Source: a virus
Strand: one strand, 5' to 3'
Virus record (IMG/VR): IMGVR_UViG_3300038418_000044
Location: 1-53,077 of that record
Length of the DNA: 53,077 nucleotides
Positions 1-7,738 of this stretch are shown here, one piece after another. A model generated the notes under the pieces. The model did not search any database. It saw only the letters and a list, made by a program, of their open reading frames with translations, and was not told where the DNA came from. Every line of letters starts with the position of its first letter. Positions within the stretch are counted from its first letter, which is position 1. Both the position numbers and the translations under genes were made by a program.

Positions 1-163
1 ACAGTTAGCAGATGGCGTGGGCTGGGACAAGGCTAATGCGCTGGGGGCTAGATTCAAGACGCCGGAAGCGCTCTTACTGGCCAGTGAGAAGCAGCTCATG
101 GAAGTGGACGGCATTGGCAAAAAGCTAGCAAGAGGAATACTAGACGGAATACACAATGGATAA
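1..163 (+). CDS. Helix-hairpin-helix protein, C-terminal end (5' truncated)
   Basis: Only the last 53 codons are inside the window, in the frame starting at base 2. They contain two successive helix-hairpin-helix-like motifs: LADGVGWDKANALG and, more clearly, MEVDGIGKKLARGI. Such tandem HhH domains close ERCC4/XPF-type nucleases, UvrC and similar DNA-binding proteins and bind DNA backbone non-specifically. An ERCC4-type nuclease is the likeliest identity in a phage replication region, but the catalytic part lies outside the window, so this is inference. The stop codon overlaps the next gene by 8 bases, suggesting translational coupling. Confidence 0.65.
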   Translation, partial: QLADGVGWDKANALGARFKTPEALLLASEKQLMEVDGIGKKLARGILDGIHNG

Positions 164-830
164 CCCCTCATACGTAGGCGTAGGCTTGGTCGTTGCAATC
201 CCCTTTGGCTACAAAGTCGTGCATCGTTCATTCGCGCGCAGTCTCGCCTGCATGGCCTACCCGATTGGCACGTCACGGGCGTTTACGCACGTAGATGACC
301 AGCCCTTGGATATTGCCCGCGAGGTGCTAGCAGAGAAGGCCATCGCCAATGGAGCCAAGTACATGCTGTTTTGGGACGACGATATTGACGCTCCTTCCTA
401 TGGCTTGCGCTATCTACTAGCTACAATGGAGCAGTACTCAGACGTGCTGGCCTGCGCTGGCATATACTCTGCCCGCAGTGAGCCATGTGAGCCCTGCGTG
501 TTCCGCGGAGTAGGTCAAGGCCCATTCTGGAAGTGGAAGGTAGGCGAGATTTTCGAGGTTGACGCCATTGGCCCGGGCTTTATGCTGATTAACCTAGCCA
601 AGTTGCAATCCATGGTGCGGCCTTGGTTTCAATTTGTGGACGAATCCTCTGCCGATCCCAACGCGGAAGTGCAGCAAGTCACCACTACCGAGGATATGTA
701 CTTTGCTAGGAAAGCCAAAGCTGCTGGCCATCGCATATTGGCCCATGGCGGGGTGCTTTGTAAACACTGTGACCGGAAGAGTGGGAACGTATATGAGATT
801 CCAACGGATAGCTTCCCGTTCCTGCAATAG
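156..830 (+). CDS. GT-A fold glycosyltransferase-like protein
   Basis: A 224-residue protein resembling family 2 GT-A glycosyltransferases. An N-terminal beta strand (VVAIPFGYKVV) is followed by a metal/nucleotide-sugar binding acidic triplet in FWDDDIDAP (D74-D76). A second acidic pair sits in TTEDMYFARKAKAAG (E179-D180), the place where the catalytic base is usually found. The C-terminus has a Cys/His-rich stretch (LCKHCDR). It is soluble, with no membrane segment. It opens a run of five glycosyltransferase-like genes and one methyltransferase with overlapping or nearly touching ends, so it is probably co-translated with them. Donor and acceptor sugars cannot be read from the sequence. The start ATG lies inside the end of the preceding gene. 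Confidence 0.75.
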   Translation: MDNPSYVGVGLVVAIPFGYKVVHRSFARSLACMAYPIGTSRAFTHVDDQPLDIAREVLAEKAIANGAKYMLFWDDDIDAPSYGLRYLLATMEQYSDVLACAGIYSARSEPCEPCVFRGVGQGPFWKWKVGEIFEVDAIGPGFMLINLAKLQSMVRPWFQFVDESSADPNAEVQQVTTTEDMYFARKAKAAGHRILAHGGVLCKHCDRKSGNVYEIPTDSFPFLQ

Positions 831-838
831 GGGGCCGT

Positions 839-1069
839 ATGATAATACCCGATCCACTACAGCCTTGGGGCATAGATGAAGCGAAAGCCGACCAGCAGGA
901 TAGGGAATGCTTGGCGATATTGGCATTGGCTGAGTTGGATGAAGTGTTTCCCGAGAGCAAGGGTTTCACAATCTCACAGATAGCAGCAATGGTACGCGAG
1001 ATGGCTGAGCGTGGCGAACCGCTCAATGAGTATGCAGTGCGGTACCGGCAGAGGACGGTTGAGAATTGA
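839..1069 (+). CDS. Small hypothetical protein (76 aa)
   Basis: Acidic soluble protein with no recognisable domain. The first part has a helix rich in Asp, Glu and Ala (DEAKADQQDRECLAILAL), and the second half has an amphipathic helix ending in a basic YRQRTVEN tail. A G-rich stretch just upstream of the ATG can serve as ribosome binding site. Its stop codon overlaps the TTG start of the next glycosyltransferase gene by four bases, which argues that it is truly translated as part of the operon. Function unknown. Confidence 0.6.
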   Translation: MIIPDPLQPWGIDEAKADQQDRECLAILALAELDEVFPESKGFTISQIAAMVREMAERGEPLNEYAVRYRQRTVEN

Positions 1070-1965
1070 AAGTAAACATAATCAGCAATCGAGACGGCTG
1101 GGGGCTGGAACGCGATGCGGATATTCTCCTATCCCTGCTCACGGAATGGGGCCACACTACTGAATTCTGTAGCTGGAAGGAGCCTGTGCCTCTCCTGCCT
1201 CGCGCCCAAGTAGCCGTCTACTGTGAAGTTATAGTACCAGTCCTCTTCATGTTCGCCCGCTATCAATGGCTCTTCATTAATCCCGAGTGGTGCTTCAAGG
1301 ACTGGCAGGAGACGTTCGGCCAGTTCCAGTACCTGCTCTGCAAGACCCATGATGCGCAGCGCAGGATGCGGGAAGTCGTGGGTGAGAAGGCAGTATTCAC
1401 CAACTTTACCTGCCGTGATCTACTGGATACTTCCATCAAGCGCCAGCGTAAGTTCCTGCATGTTGCGGGTGACTCACGCGCCAAGAACACGGATGCGGTT
1501 ATCAAGGCGTGGCAGGCAAATCCCGACCTGCCACCGATGACTCTTGTGAGCCGCAACCACAAGTGCTTTGGCTATAAAAACATCATCTGGCGTGCGTGGG
1601 TGCCCAACTGGGAGATAACGCGACTATTCAATTCCCACATCTTCCACGTGTGCCCCTCGCAGTATGAGGGCTATGGCCACTACATTCATGAAGCACAGAC
1701 CACGAAGGCTGTCATCCTGACTACTGATGCGCCCCCCATGGATGAGTTTGGGACGCCAGCACCATTCCGCGTGCCAGTGAGCAAGATTGAGCCACGGGAG
1801 TTTGGGCAGTTGAATTACGTTGACAGTTGTAGTATCGTGGATAGTGTAAGGAAGATGATTGAGCTGTCCGATGCCGAGGTAGAGGCTTACGGGGAAGAGG
1901 CAAGACAGCGGTTCTTTGATGACCGTGAGGATTTCCACAAACGCTTTGGGGAGTTGCTGAGGTGA
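1066..1965 (+). CDS. GT-B fold glycosyltransferase, family 4 type
   Basis: A 299-residue protein with the two-domain GT-B layout. The acceptor-side N-terminal half is divergent. The C-terminal half carries the donor-binding signature: FLHVAGDSRAKNTDAVIKAW (130-149) opens the second Rossmann domain, and SQYEGYGHYIHEA contains an EX7E motif (E201, E209). Family 4 enzymes with this motif are retaining transferases using nucleotide-diphosphate sugars. It starts with TTG overlapping the previous stop codon, and its own stop overlaps the GTG of the next gene, so the three genes are coupled. It is short for the family (usually 350-400 residues), consistent with a compact phage version. Acceptor unknown. 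Confidence 0.8.
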   Translation: MKVNIISNRDGWGLERDADILLSLLTEWGHTTEFCSWKEPVPLLPRAQVAVYCEVIVPVLFMFARYQWLFINPEWCFKDWQETFGQFQYLLCKTHDAQRRMREVVGEKAVFTNFTCRDLLDTSIKRQRKFLHVAGDSRAKNTDAVIKAWQANPDLPPMTLVSRNHKCFGYKNIIWRAWVPNWEITRLFNSHIFHVCPSQYEGYGHYIHEAQTTKAVILTTDAPPMDEFGTPAPFRVPVSKIEPREFGQLNYVDSCSIVDSVRKMIELSDAEVEAYGEEARQRFFDDREDFHKRFGELLR

Positions 1966-2612
1966 GTTTCACTGTCCTAGATGTTGGCTGCCGCGGGGGG
2001 CCACCAGATGCATGGCTTCCAATCCCAGACTTGCGCATCATTGGCTTCGACGTGGATGGACGGGAGTGCAAGAGGCTGATTAGCCTCTATCCGCAGTTCA
2101 CCTTCGTAACCTGCGCGCTGGGGTCGAAAGCTGGTGAGGGCTGCTTCTACCTTGCCCAAGACACCAGTTCTTCCTCCTTCTACCCACCGCGCGAAGAGGT
2201 GCTATCCTCTTACAAAGTCGTGGATGCATGGGATAAGGTACCCATTCGCACGCTGGACTCTTTTGCGCAGGAATACTTCCCAACTGGCGCTGACTTCTTA
2301 AAGTTGGACGCGCAGGGCTATGAGTTGGAAATCCTATGGGGGTCGGTGGAGACTCTAAAGTCAGTTGTGCTGGTTCAGGCTGAGGTCGAGTTCAACCCGC
2401 TCTACCAAGGCCAGCCTCTCTTTGGCGAGGTGGACGCTTTCCTGCGCGCACAGGGATTCGAGTTGTGGGACTTCCGGCAGATAACACATTATGGTAGAGG
2501 TCAGTTGTACTGGGCGGACGCTTACTATGTGCCCAAGCCCCTGCGCGACTTTGACAAGACGCAGGTCATCATGCACGCTCTGGAGTTTAATAAGTTCTTT
2601 GAGGCGGCGTAA
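1962..2612 (+). CDS. FkbM-family SAM-dependent methyltransferase
   Basis: A 216-residue class I methyltransferase. Motif I is TVLDVGCRGGPPDAW (4-18), followed by the acidic end of strand 2 in GFDVDGREC. The FkbM hallmark DFLKLDAQGYELEIL lies at about 111-125. FkbM enzymes methylate hydroxyl groups, often on sugars of glycans or glycoproteins, which fits its place between two glycosyltransferase genes. It would be expected to cap or decorate the product of those transferases; this is inferred from context. GTG start overlaps the preceding stop codon; the next gene begins 3 bases after its stop. Confidence 0.85.
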   Translation: MSFTVLDVGCRGGPPDAWLPIPDLRIIGFDVDGRECKRLISLYPQFTFVTCALGSKAGEGCFYLAQDTSSSSFYPPREEVLSSYKVVDAWDKVPIRTLDSFAQEYFPTGADFLKLDAQGYELEILWGSVETLKSVVLVQAEVEFNPLYQGQPLFGEVDAFLRAQGFELWDFRQITHYGRGQLYWADAYYVPKPLRDFDKTQVIMHALEFNKFFEAA

Positions 2613-2614
2613 TC

Positions 2615-3436
2615 ATGAATATTGCTTGTTTGTTTCCATCTAACGTGGGCTGCGGATATTGCATGGCTGATGGCGTGCCCATCGTGCTTCGGCGCATGGG
2701 CCATAGAGTCATGGAATACCGCAATCCTAGGATAGCGGACGGGCCATGTGAGTTTCCCGGATTTGACCTCGTGCTAGTTCTAGTACCGGAGGCTATAGAC
2801 TCCAAGATTTACGCCAGCGCCAAACCGCCCATCGCTCTCTGGATATGCGAGACGACGGGGCGCGAAGACTTCGACTTTGGGCCGGGTTATGACTTCCTAA
2901 CCAAACTCACTCCCTATTGCTTTTTCCCATCCGCCAGTGATGCTGAGCACTACGGCTGCACCTTCCTGCCATTTGGAGTGGACACTGAAGTGTTCCAGCC
3001 CATGCCCGAAATCAAGCGGGATGTAGCAGTGGGATTCTTGGGACAACTCTATGCCAAGCGGCGTGTGTTCTTGGGTAAGCTGGAAGAGGCTGGAATCCAT
3101 GTTGAGGTACTGCCCCGTGTAGAGTGGGACTCTGACCCCAAAGTGTGGGGGGAGAACTTAGTTCTCGCCTATAATCGCATAGACCTGTTCGTCAGTCTGC
3201 CTTCGCTATCACTGCTAACGGTCTGCAAGGTATACGAAGCTATGGCCTGCGGGTGCGTGGTTGCTGAGATGCACGGGGAAGAGGACATTGAGGGGCTCAA
3301 GCGGATCATTGCGTGGGGCCGCGAGCACCGAGATGAGGCTGGGATGCAGGCTAGGATGTCGGCGGTGAAGTACTATAAGTTGGAATATCGCTTGCAGAAG
3401 ATTCTCGACACGGTAGCAGCGGGAGATAAAAAATGA
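2615..3436 (+). CDS. CgeB-like glycosyltransferase
   Basis: A 273-residue GT-B type protein. The C-terminal donor domain begins near FLGQLYAKRRVFL (141-153) and carries KVYEAMACGCVVAE (205-218), the usual end of the sugar-nucleotide pocket in CgeB/spore maturation-type glycosyltransferases. The mid-region PFGVDTEVFQPM (119-130) matches the inter-domain linker that these proteins share. The sequence is shorter than cellular relatives. It is co-oriented and tightly packed with the FkbM methyltransferase upstream and a hypothetical gene downstream. The reaction is presumably sugar transfer from an NDP-sugar; acceptor unknown. Confidence 0.78.
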   Translation: MNIACLFPSNVGCGYCMADGVPIVLRRMGHRVMEYRNPRIADGPCEFPGFDLVLVLVPEAIDSKIYASAKPPIALWICETTGREDFDFGPGYDFLTKLTPYCFFPSASDAEHYGCTFLPFGVDTEVFQPMPEIKRDVAVGFLGQLYAKRRVFLGKLEEAGIHVEVLPRVEWDSDPKVWGENLVLAYNRIDLFVSLPSLSLLTVCKVYEAMACGCVVAEMHGEEDIEGLKRIIAWGREHRDEAGMQARMSAVKYYKLEYRLQKILDTVAAGDKK

Positions 3437-3780
3437 AATGGACTAATCTTGAACCAGGATGGAGGCTAGTCATAGGCCCCTTCGAGGTACAGTTGGAGTG
3501 GGCGAAAGGAAGAAGGTATCTAACCGTATCCTTCCCTGTACAACATACTGTCCTCACGGGGGGATTTCGCTCGTTCTTACGGGTGGGTTCCTGCCCCAAT
3601 TGGTTCCCTGACACTAGCCTTTTCTGGGCTGGAGGTCATCTTCACCTATATGTAGGATTACTCAGGTTTCACGTTTGGCTTAACTTTGAATCGTCAGCCA
3701 ACAGAAACCGTCTAGCCTCAGACCTTGCGCAGGCTAGGGATTCTTGGTTACGGTCTAAGGCAGTAGTGGGGGCAAAGTGA
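3433..3780 (+). CDS. Hypothetical beta-rich protein (115 aa)
   Basis: No family recognised. The sequence is rich in Trp, Phe and alternating hydrophobic residues (MKWTNLEPGWRLVIGPFEV at the start, LFWAGGHLHLYVGLLRFHVW at about 69-88), which suggests a beta-sheet protein rather than a membrane protein. The last third is helical and charged. ATG overlaps the stop of the preceding gene and its own stop overlaps the GTG of the following glycosyltransferase, so it belongs to the sugar operon. It could be an accessory factor of a transferase; that is context-based only. Confidence 0.6.
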   Translation: MKWTNLEPGWRLVIGPFEVQLEWAKGRRYLTVSFPVQHTVLTGGFRSFLRVGSCPNWFPDTSLFWAGGHLHLYVGLLRFHVWLNFESSANRNRLASDLAQARDSWLRSKAVVGAK

Positions 3781-4628
3781 GAGACTTCATCATCGTTCCA
3801 TCGCATGTCCGCCCTGAAATGCTGCAACTATCTCTAGAGCACCTGTTCAAATGCCCCGAGGCCAAGGATGCTAAGGTGGTAGTCTATGCCGACAACCATC
3901 CCCACTGGCCTACCCACCCAGATATCTTCGCAGTAGCCCGCAGGTTTCCAGTCAAACTGGTGAAGCGCGAGGCTGATGCTGGCTTCTACGCCATCCGCAA
4001 CAAGCTAGAAGCTCTCAGGGACGCTTACAACGATGGGGCAGACCTCATCTATGACATCGAGGAAGATGTGCTCGTTGGTCAAGACCTCTTCCGGTGGCAC
4101 CGTGCGATATTCGCACAAGAGCCCGACATCTTCGCCAGCATTGGGCGCAAGCGCGCTGCCGCTCACTTCCCGAATCCCAAGCCGGAGGATTATGAACTGG
4201 TCAGGGGCTTCAACTGTGGAGGCTCAGCCTTCCCCCGTAGGAGTATACCGCTCCTGCTAGATCACGCCACAAGGAAGTATTATGATTCCCCCTATGATTA
4301 CTTGGCTGAAGCCTTCCCAGAGTTCGTGCCTGGGATGGGCAAGTCCAACTCTGGCTACGATGGCATGGTCTTGCGCGTTATCCTTCGCCAAGGCTCCTAC
4401 TGTGCTTGGCCTGTCATCTCCCGCGCTCAGCACATTGGCATCTACGGGATGCACCGCCGCTACTGGGAACTCAGGGGAGATATGAGCACGGAACACATGC
4501 TGGTAATCCTGCGGGAGCGTATCAGGGATGAGCTTTGGATGTGCCAACACTTCAAAGATTGCGAAGTATTCGACCTAGAGGATAAAGTCTGGGACAAACC
4601 AGTGAGGATCGCTACCGATGCCCCGTGA
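3777..4628 (+). CDS. GT-A fold glycosyltransferase-like protein, copy 1 of a tandem pair
   Basis: A 283-residue protein starting RDFIIVPSHVRPEMLQLSL, the typical first strand of GT-A glycosyltransferases. The acidic cluster DIEEDVLVG (about 92-100) stands where the DXD motif is expected, and NSGYDGMVLRVILRQG resembles the acceptor/catalytic loop. The next gene is a clear paralogue: both share EEDVL, FASIGR, a Phe-x-Cys-x-Gly-Ser/Cys segment, RAQHIGIYG and the C-terminal CEV-DL-DK-W pattern. Proteins of this shape include GNT-I-like transferases, so the pair probably transfers sugars to a common or related acceptor. GTG start; overlaps the next gene by 11 bases. Confidence 0.72.
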   Translation: MRDFIIVPSHVRPEMLQLSLEHLFKCPEAKDAKVVVYADNHPHWPTHPDIFAVARRFPVKLVKREADAGFYAIRNKLEALRDAYNDGADLIYDIEEDVLVGQDLFRWHRAIFAQEPDIFASIGRKRAAAHFPNPKPEDYELVRGFNCGGSAFPRRSIPLLLDHATRKYYDSPYDYLAEAFPEFVPGMGKSNSGYDGMVLRVILRQGSYCAWPVISRAQHIGIYGMHRRYWELRGDMSTEHMLVILRERIRDELWMCQHFKDCEVFDLEDKVWDKPVRIATDAP

Positions 4629-5457
4629 TTTCGTTATTGTACCAGCATTCAAGAGGCCGGAGATGCTAGAACTGTCTCTGCAACACCTTTTTCGCTGTCC
4701 AGAGGCAGACGATGCACAGGTCACTATCTACATAGACAAACACGTTGGCGAACTTCCAGACCCTGCTTGCTGGGAAGTGGCTAGGGGCTTTCCAGTGGAG
4801 CGGGTAGAACGTGAGTCCCACACTGGAAAGTTTGACATCAGGAACGTCATGGGGGCTTTTCAGGATGCTCAGGCTGCCGGAGCGGAATATACATTCCTAG
4901 TTGAGGAGGATGTGCTGGTAGCGGTGGACTACTTCCACTGGCACCATTTGGTCTTGGCCCAAGAGCCGGATGCTTTTGCTAGTATTGGACGCCACCCTAA
5001 CTTGATCCACTTTAAGAGTAGCGGCATAAGCACTGAGAACTACGCAATCCTGTCTGCTTTCAGTTGCGTGGGCTCCTGCTTCCCAAACCGAACCCTGCCT
5101 ATCATCACGCGGCACGCCACTCCAGAGTTCTACTCCGACCCACGATCCTATGTGCAGCGGACATTCGCTGAAACTTCCCCCGAGGGTTACTCCTACGATG
5201 GTATCCTGCAAAGAGAGATGCGGCGGCAAGGTCTGGGCTGCATCTGGCCTGCTGTGGCTCGCGCTCAACACATTGGCATTTATGGCCTACATCGTGGCTT
5301 CTGGCAGTTCATGGAAGGCAAGAGTTGGGAGCAAAAGAGGGACATCCTGCGGGAGCACCTGACTGACTCAGCTTGGATGAACCAACACTTTGGGGATTGT
5401 GAAGTAGCAGATTTGGGGGATAAGCAGTGGGAGAAGCCGAGGAGGGTTAATCCATGA
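4618..5457 (+). CDS. GT-A fold glycosyltransferase-like protein, copy 2 of a tandem pair
   Basis: A 279-residue paralogue of the preceding gene, by eye near half identical along its full length. It keeps the N-terminal strand RDFVIVPAFKRPEMLELSL, the acidic VEEDVLVAVD motif, FASIGRH and RAQHIGIYGLHRGFW. Differences concentrate between the acidic motif and the RAQHIG block, the region likely to contact the acceptor, so the copies may have different specificity (inference). It closes the glycosyltransferase operon; its stop overlaps the ATG of a 52-codon gene. Confidence 0.72.
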   Translation: MPRDFVIVPAFKRPEMLELSLQHLFRCPEADDAQVTIYIDKHVGELPDPACWEVARGFPVERVERESHTGKFDIRNVMGAFQDAQAAGAEYTFLVEEDVLVAVDYFHWHHLVLAQEPDAFASIGRHPNLIHFKSSGISTENYAILSAFSCVGSCFPNRTLPIITRHATPEFYSDPRSYVQRTFAETSPEGYSYDGILQREMRRQGLGCIWPAVARAQHIGIYGLHRGFWQFMEGKSWEQKRDILREHLTDSAWMNQHFGDCEVADLGDKQWEKPRRVNP

Positions 5458-5612
5458 GTGATGAGCTGATTGAAGAGTTAGTGCAGCGCCTAGACCAGCA
5501 ACACGCCGACATGCTGCGGCAGACTCTCGCCATGCAGCAACTATCCAAAGCCATTCTGCAACTCAGCGCGAATGTCATGCAACTGGACTCGACGATGGCT
5601 ACGCGAAGATAG
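5454..5612 (+). CDS. Small helical protein (52 aa)
   Basis: ATG overlaps the stop codon of the previous gene (ATGA). The product is 52 residues, rich in Gln, Leu and Met, and predicted from its heptad-like spacing to form a single amphipathic helix or coiled coil (ELIEELVQRLDQQHADMLRQ). No domain recognised. It is likely real because of the overlapping start and lack of other coding potential, but could be a chance extension of the operon. Function unknown. Confidence 0.5.
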   Translation: MSDELIEELVQRLDQQHADMLRQTLAMQQLSKAILQLSANVMQLDSTMATRR

Positions 5613-5615
5613 TTC

Positions 5616-5644
5616 TTGACTGTGCCCACGCTGGATGCTAGCAT
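5616..5644 (+). promoter_or_regulatory. Sigma-70-like promoter
   Basis: TTGACT (5616-5621), 17-base spacer, TAGCAT (5639-5644), with a TG one base upstream of the -10 box (extended -10). It lies just after the end of the sugar operon, in the longest gap of the plus-strand half, and would transcribe the genes from 5880 on. The same architecture recurs at 15033 and 41179. Confidence 0.6.
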
Positions 5645-5879
5645 GAGGATAGGAGCAAAGGCTGCGGCGGCATGGGCGCTCTTTCAGTGGGGCTAGAAGA
5701 CACCACGTCGAAATAGGGTGTAGGCCATAACGTGCATAACAGACATCTGGCCCGCAGCCTTCGCCCTCCAAGTTTATGAGCCAGCCCCGGTGGATGGAGT
5801 AGCGGGAGAAGCATGACGGCCCATTAAGCCCGCCTAGGGATGGCCCTCCAGAACGGCACAACGGCGCGAGGAGGAAGAG
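5645..5879 (+). other. Non-coding leader downstream of the promoter
   Basis: About 235 bases between the promoter and the first good start codon. No convincing tRNA or large ORF was found; only a 17-codon ATG reading frame (5648 on) is present. The end holds a strong ribosome binding site (AGGAGGAAG) for the gene at 5880. The length suggests an untranslated leader or a decayed gene. Confidence 0.4.
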
Positions 5880-6503
5880 ATGACACGAGAAACGAACGTA
5901 AATCTGAGAATCGAACTTGTTGATGCATTGCGTAAAAAGTTCTTACAGGAAAAGCTTTGCAATTTCGTAGCTGACTCGCTTCTTCCCCTAATAGAAAACA
6001 AATTGGATTTAGCCCGCAAGGGTGTCACCGCCGACCTCCAAGCCCAGCATGAGAAGGAGATTCAGGAGGCGCGGGTGGAGATGGTGGAGAGGTGCGCTAA
6101 AGCTGTTTGTCCTTTATGCAACCCAGATTGGCCAGGCGATGGAAGTGCTAGGGTTTATTCCAATGAACTTGCGTGTTTGAAAACGGACGAGTTCCCATAC
6201 AAATCTGGAGACTGGTGCCATCGCATCTTGTCGAGCATTCCATCCTGGAAACCAGGCCAAGAAAATCCTAGATGGAGTGAACCCTATCTTGGACTTTCTC
6301 GTTGCCGTGCGGACAGGATTCGCGCCCTCAACTCCGACCCTGGCTTCTTGGACCGCATCCGCAACAAGGCGAGGCTGGAAGAGGCGAAGTGGTGGTTAGA
6401 ATATTACGAAGCAAATGTTGGCTACCGCTCACTGCCTGCCGATCTTGGGCCGAAGCGCCTCGGCGAGCTTGAGGAGGCCCTTCGCCGGGAGGTGAAGACG
6501 TGA
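5880..6503 (+). CDS. Hypothetical protein with Cys/His cluster (207 aa)
   Basis: No family recognised with confidence. The first 75 residues are charged and helical (EIQEARVEMVERCAKA). A possible metal site follows: CPLCNP (about 77-82), a later single Cys and a WCHRIL segment. The C-terminal third is again helical with repeated Arg/Glu (FLDRIRNKARLEEAKWWLEY). Layouts with a coiled-coil start and a central Cys/His patch are common among small phage early proteins of unknown role. It has a near-perfect Shine-Dalgarno sequence and is the first gene after the promoter at 5616. Its stop overlaps the GTG of the next gene. Confidence 0.65.
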   Translation: MTRETNVNLRIELVDALRKKFLQEKLCNFVADSLLPLIENKLDLARKGVTADLQAQHEKEIQEARVEMVERCAKAVCPLCNPDWPGDGSARVYSNELACLKTDEFPYKSGDWCHRILSSIPSWKPGQENPRWSEPYLGLSRCRADRIRALNSDPGFLDRIRNKARLEEAKWWLEYYEANVGYRSLPADLGPKRLGELEEALRREVKT

Positions 6504-6676
6504 ATAAGTGCGCGAAAATACCGGAAGACATTTGTCAGTGCGGTCACAAGCGCAAGGAACATGACAGGCGGGGAAAAGGTTATTGCCTTGGTTGCTATCA
6601 TAGAAGTGCTGATGCAAAGCGCACCGATCAAAACGTGGGTTGTAGAAGATTCCGGGGAGAAATGCGATGGCAATGA
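6500..6676 (+). CDS. Small zinc-ribbon-like protein (58 aa)
   Basis: GTG start overlaps the preceding stop codon. The 58-residue product has four well spaced cysteines plus two histidines: CQCGHKRKEHD near residue 12-22, then YCLGCYH, and a final CRRFRGE. The pattern C-x-C-G-H-K-x3-H...C-x2-C...C-R-x-F is shared by many short actinobacterial and phage proteins of unknown function and is consistent with zinc binding. It ends 10 bases inside the next gene. Confidence 0.65.
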   Translation: MNKCAKIPEDICQCGHKRKEHDRRGKGYCLGCYHRSADAKRTDQNVGCRRFRGEMRWQ

Positions 6677-7239
6677 GTGAGCAACAAATGGCTGATTGCG
6701 AAGTGCAAGGATTTGCCGCCGAGGAAATCCGCGACCTCCGCGCCCGTCTGGAGAAGGCGGAGGAGACTCTTAGACAAGTCGAAAAGTCTGCCATCAAGGA
6801 GCTTTGGGACGACGATCCGAATATTCCCTACGTCGCAGGGGGAACTGGACTAGGGCTTGTCATTCAACATTTCAAGAAGCAAAGGGACTTGGCTCGGGAA
6901 AAGGGCGCGGAGATGCGCAAGAGAATCGTTAAACCGAGCAGAGACGGTAAAGGGTTTTTCTGCACTGTTTGTGGTGGACACGAGATGAAAAACCGCGAAG
7001 GTTTTGGCTTTCCTACAACGGACGGAACGGAAAAACATGGAAGTGACTGCCCAATGAAGGACAACCTTAGCCAGCCTCTCCTCGACGAAATGGAGACCGC
7101 GAGGCGGGTCGTAGAGGCGGCAAAAGAGGTGAAAAGGCAGATTCCATCTATAGGATATGGTCTACCAGAGGCCCTTTCCGACTACCGCGAGCTGGAGGGG
7201 AAAGCGGTTGCGCCCCCACCAAAGGAGCCCCATGGTTAA
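6667..7239 (+). CDS. Hypothetical protein with coiled coil and zinc-finger-like segment (190 aa)
   Basis: N-terminal coiled coil (about residues 15-45, EEIRDLRARLEKAEETLRQV). A middle segment holds a Cys/His cluster: FFCTVCGGHEMKN (about 98-110), then HGSDCPM about 20 residues on, a plausible zinc site. The C-terminal part is helical with MKR/EVKR repeats and a short proline-rich end. Two possible starts, ATG 6667 and ATG 6673; the first overlaps the preceding stop. It ends 8 bases inside the macro-domain gene. Function unknown. Confidence 0.6.
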   Translation: MAMSEQQMADCEVQGFAAEEIRDLRARLEKAEETLRQVEKSAIKELWDDDPNIPYVAGGTGLGLVIQHFKKQRDLAREKGAEMRKRIVKPSRDGKGFFCTVCGGHEMKNREGFGFPTTDGTEKHGSDCPMKDNLSQPLLDEMETARRVVEAAKEVKRQIPSIGYGLPEALSDYRELEGKAVAPPPKEPHG

Positions 7240-7738
7240 AGTCGAAGAGCACACTGGCAACATCTGGAGTATGCTGCCTCCCGTAACCGACCACTCCGAA
7301 AGTGGCTCATGGGCAGTCGTGCCCGTGAATCAGCTAGGCGTAATGGGCGCTGGCCTCGCCAAAGAAGCCTACTCGCGCTTTCCCAAACAGTGCCAAGATG
7401 ATATCGCCGCACGCAAAGAGCAATGTAGCAAGCCTCACACGCAACAGGTTCTAGTGCGCATGTATCCCCCTCTCATCTTCTTCCCCACTAAATGGGATTG
7501 GGCTAAGAACGCTGACCTACAGCTCATCGCGTGGTCGCTGGATGACCTAACGATGGAGTTAGTAAAGGAAGTGGAAGCGTTCAAGAAGCCCATTCGCGTA
7601 GCTATGCCCCACATCGGCTGTGGGCTGGGACACTTGCAGTGGGACGTGATACGGTATATGATTAGAGGGATGGTGTACCAGCTCAGCCTGTTTGAGTTGG
7701 CTACGGATATAACTATCACTCTAGTAAGCTGGCAATAG
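7232..7738 (+). CDS. Macro-domain protein (ADP-ribose-binding family)
   Basis: A 168-residue single-domain protein. PVNQLGVMGAGLA (31-43) is the first ADP-ribose-contacting loop of macro domains (canonical N-x-x-x-x-G-x-G-x-A), and MPHIGCGLGHLQW (125-137) is the second, phosphate-binding loop. Macro domains of this small type hydrolyse ADP-ribose-1''-phosphate or remove ADP-ribose from macromolecules. In a phage it could counter host ADP-ribosylation-based defence or recycle ADP-ribose products; this is inference. The start is set at ATG 7232 because AAAGGAG lies directly upstream; a longer in-frame ORF begins at 7157 inside the preceding gene. Its 3' end overlaps an oppositely oriented endonuclease gene by 23 bases. 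Confidence 0.8.
   Translation: MVKVEEHTGNIWSMLPPVTDHSESGSWAVVPVNQLGVMGAGLAKEAYSRFPKQCQDDIAARKEQCSKPHTQQVLVRMYPPLIFFPTKWDWAKNADLQLIAWSLDDLTMELVKEVEAFKKPIRVAMPHIGCGLGHLQWDVIRYMIRGMVYQLSLFELATDITITLVSWQ

Noticed and set aside
5645-5879. tRNA-like sequence in the long leader
   Set aside because: No T-arm with GTTCGAnnC and no consistent cloverleaf could be drawn.
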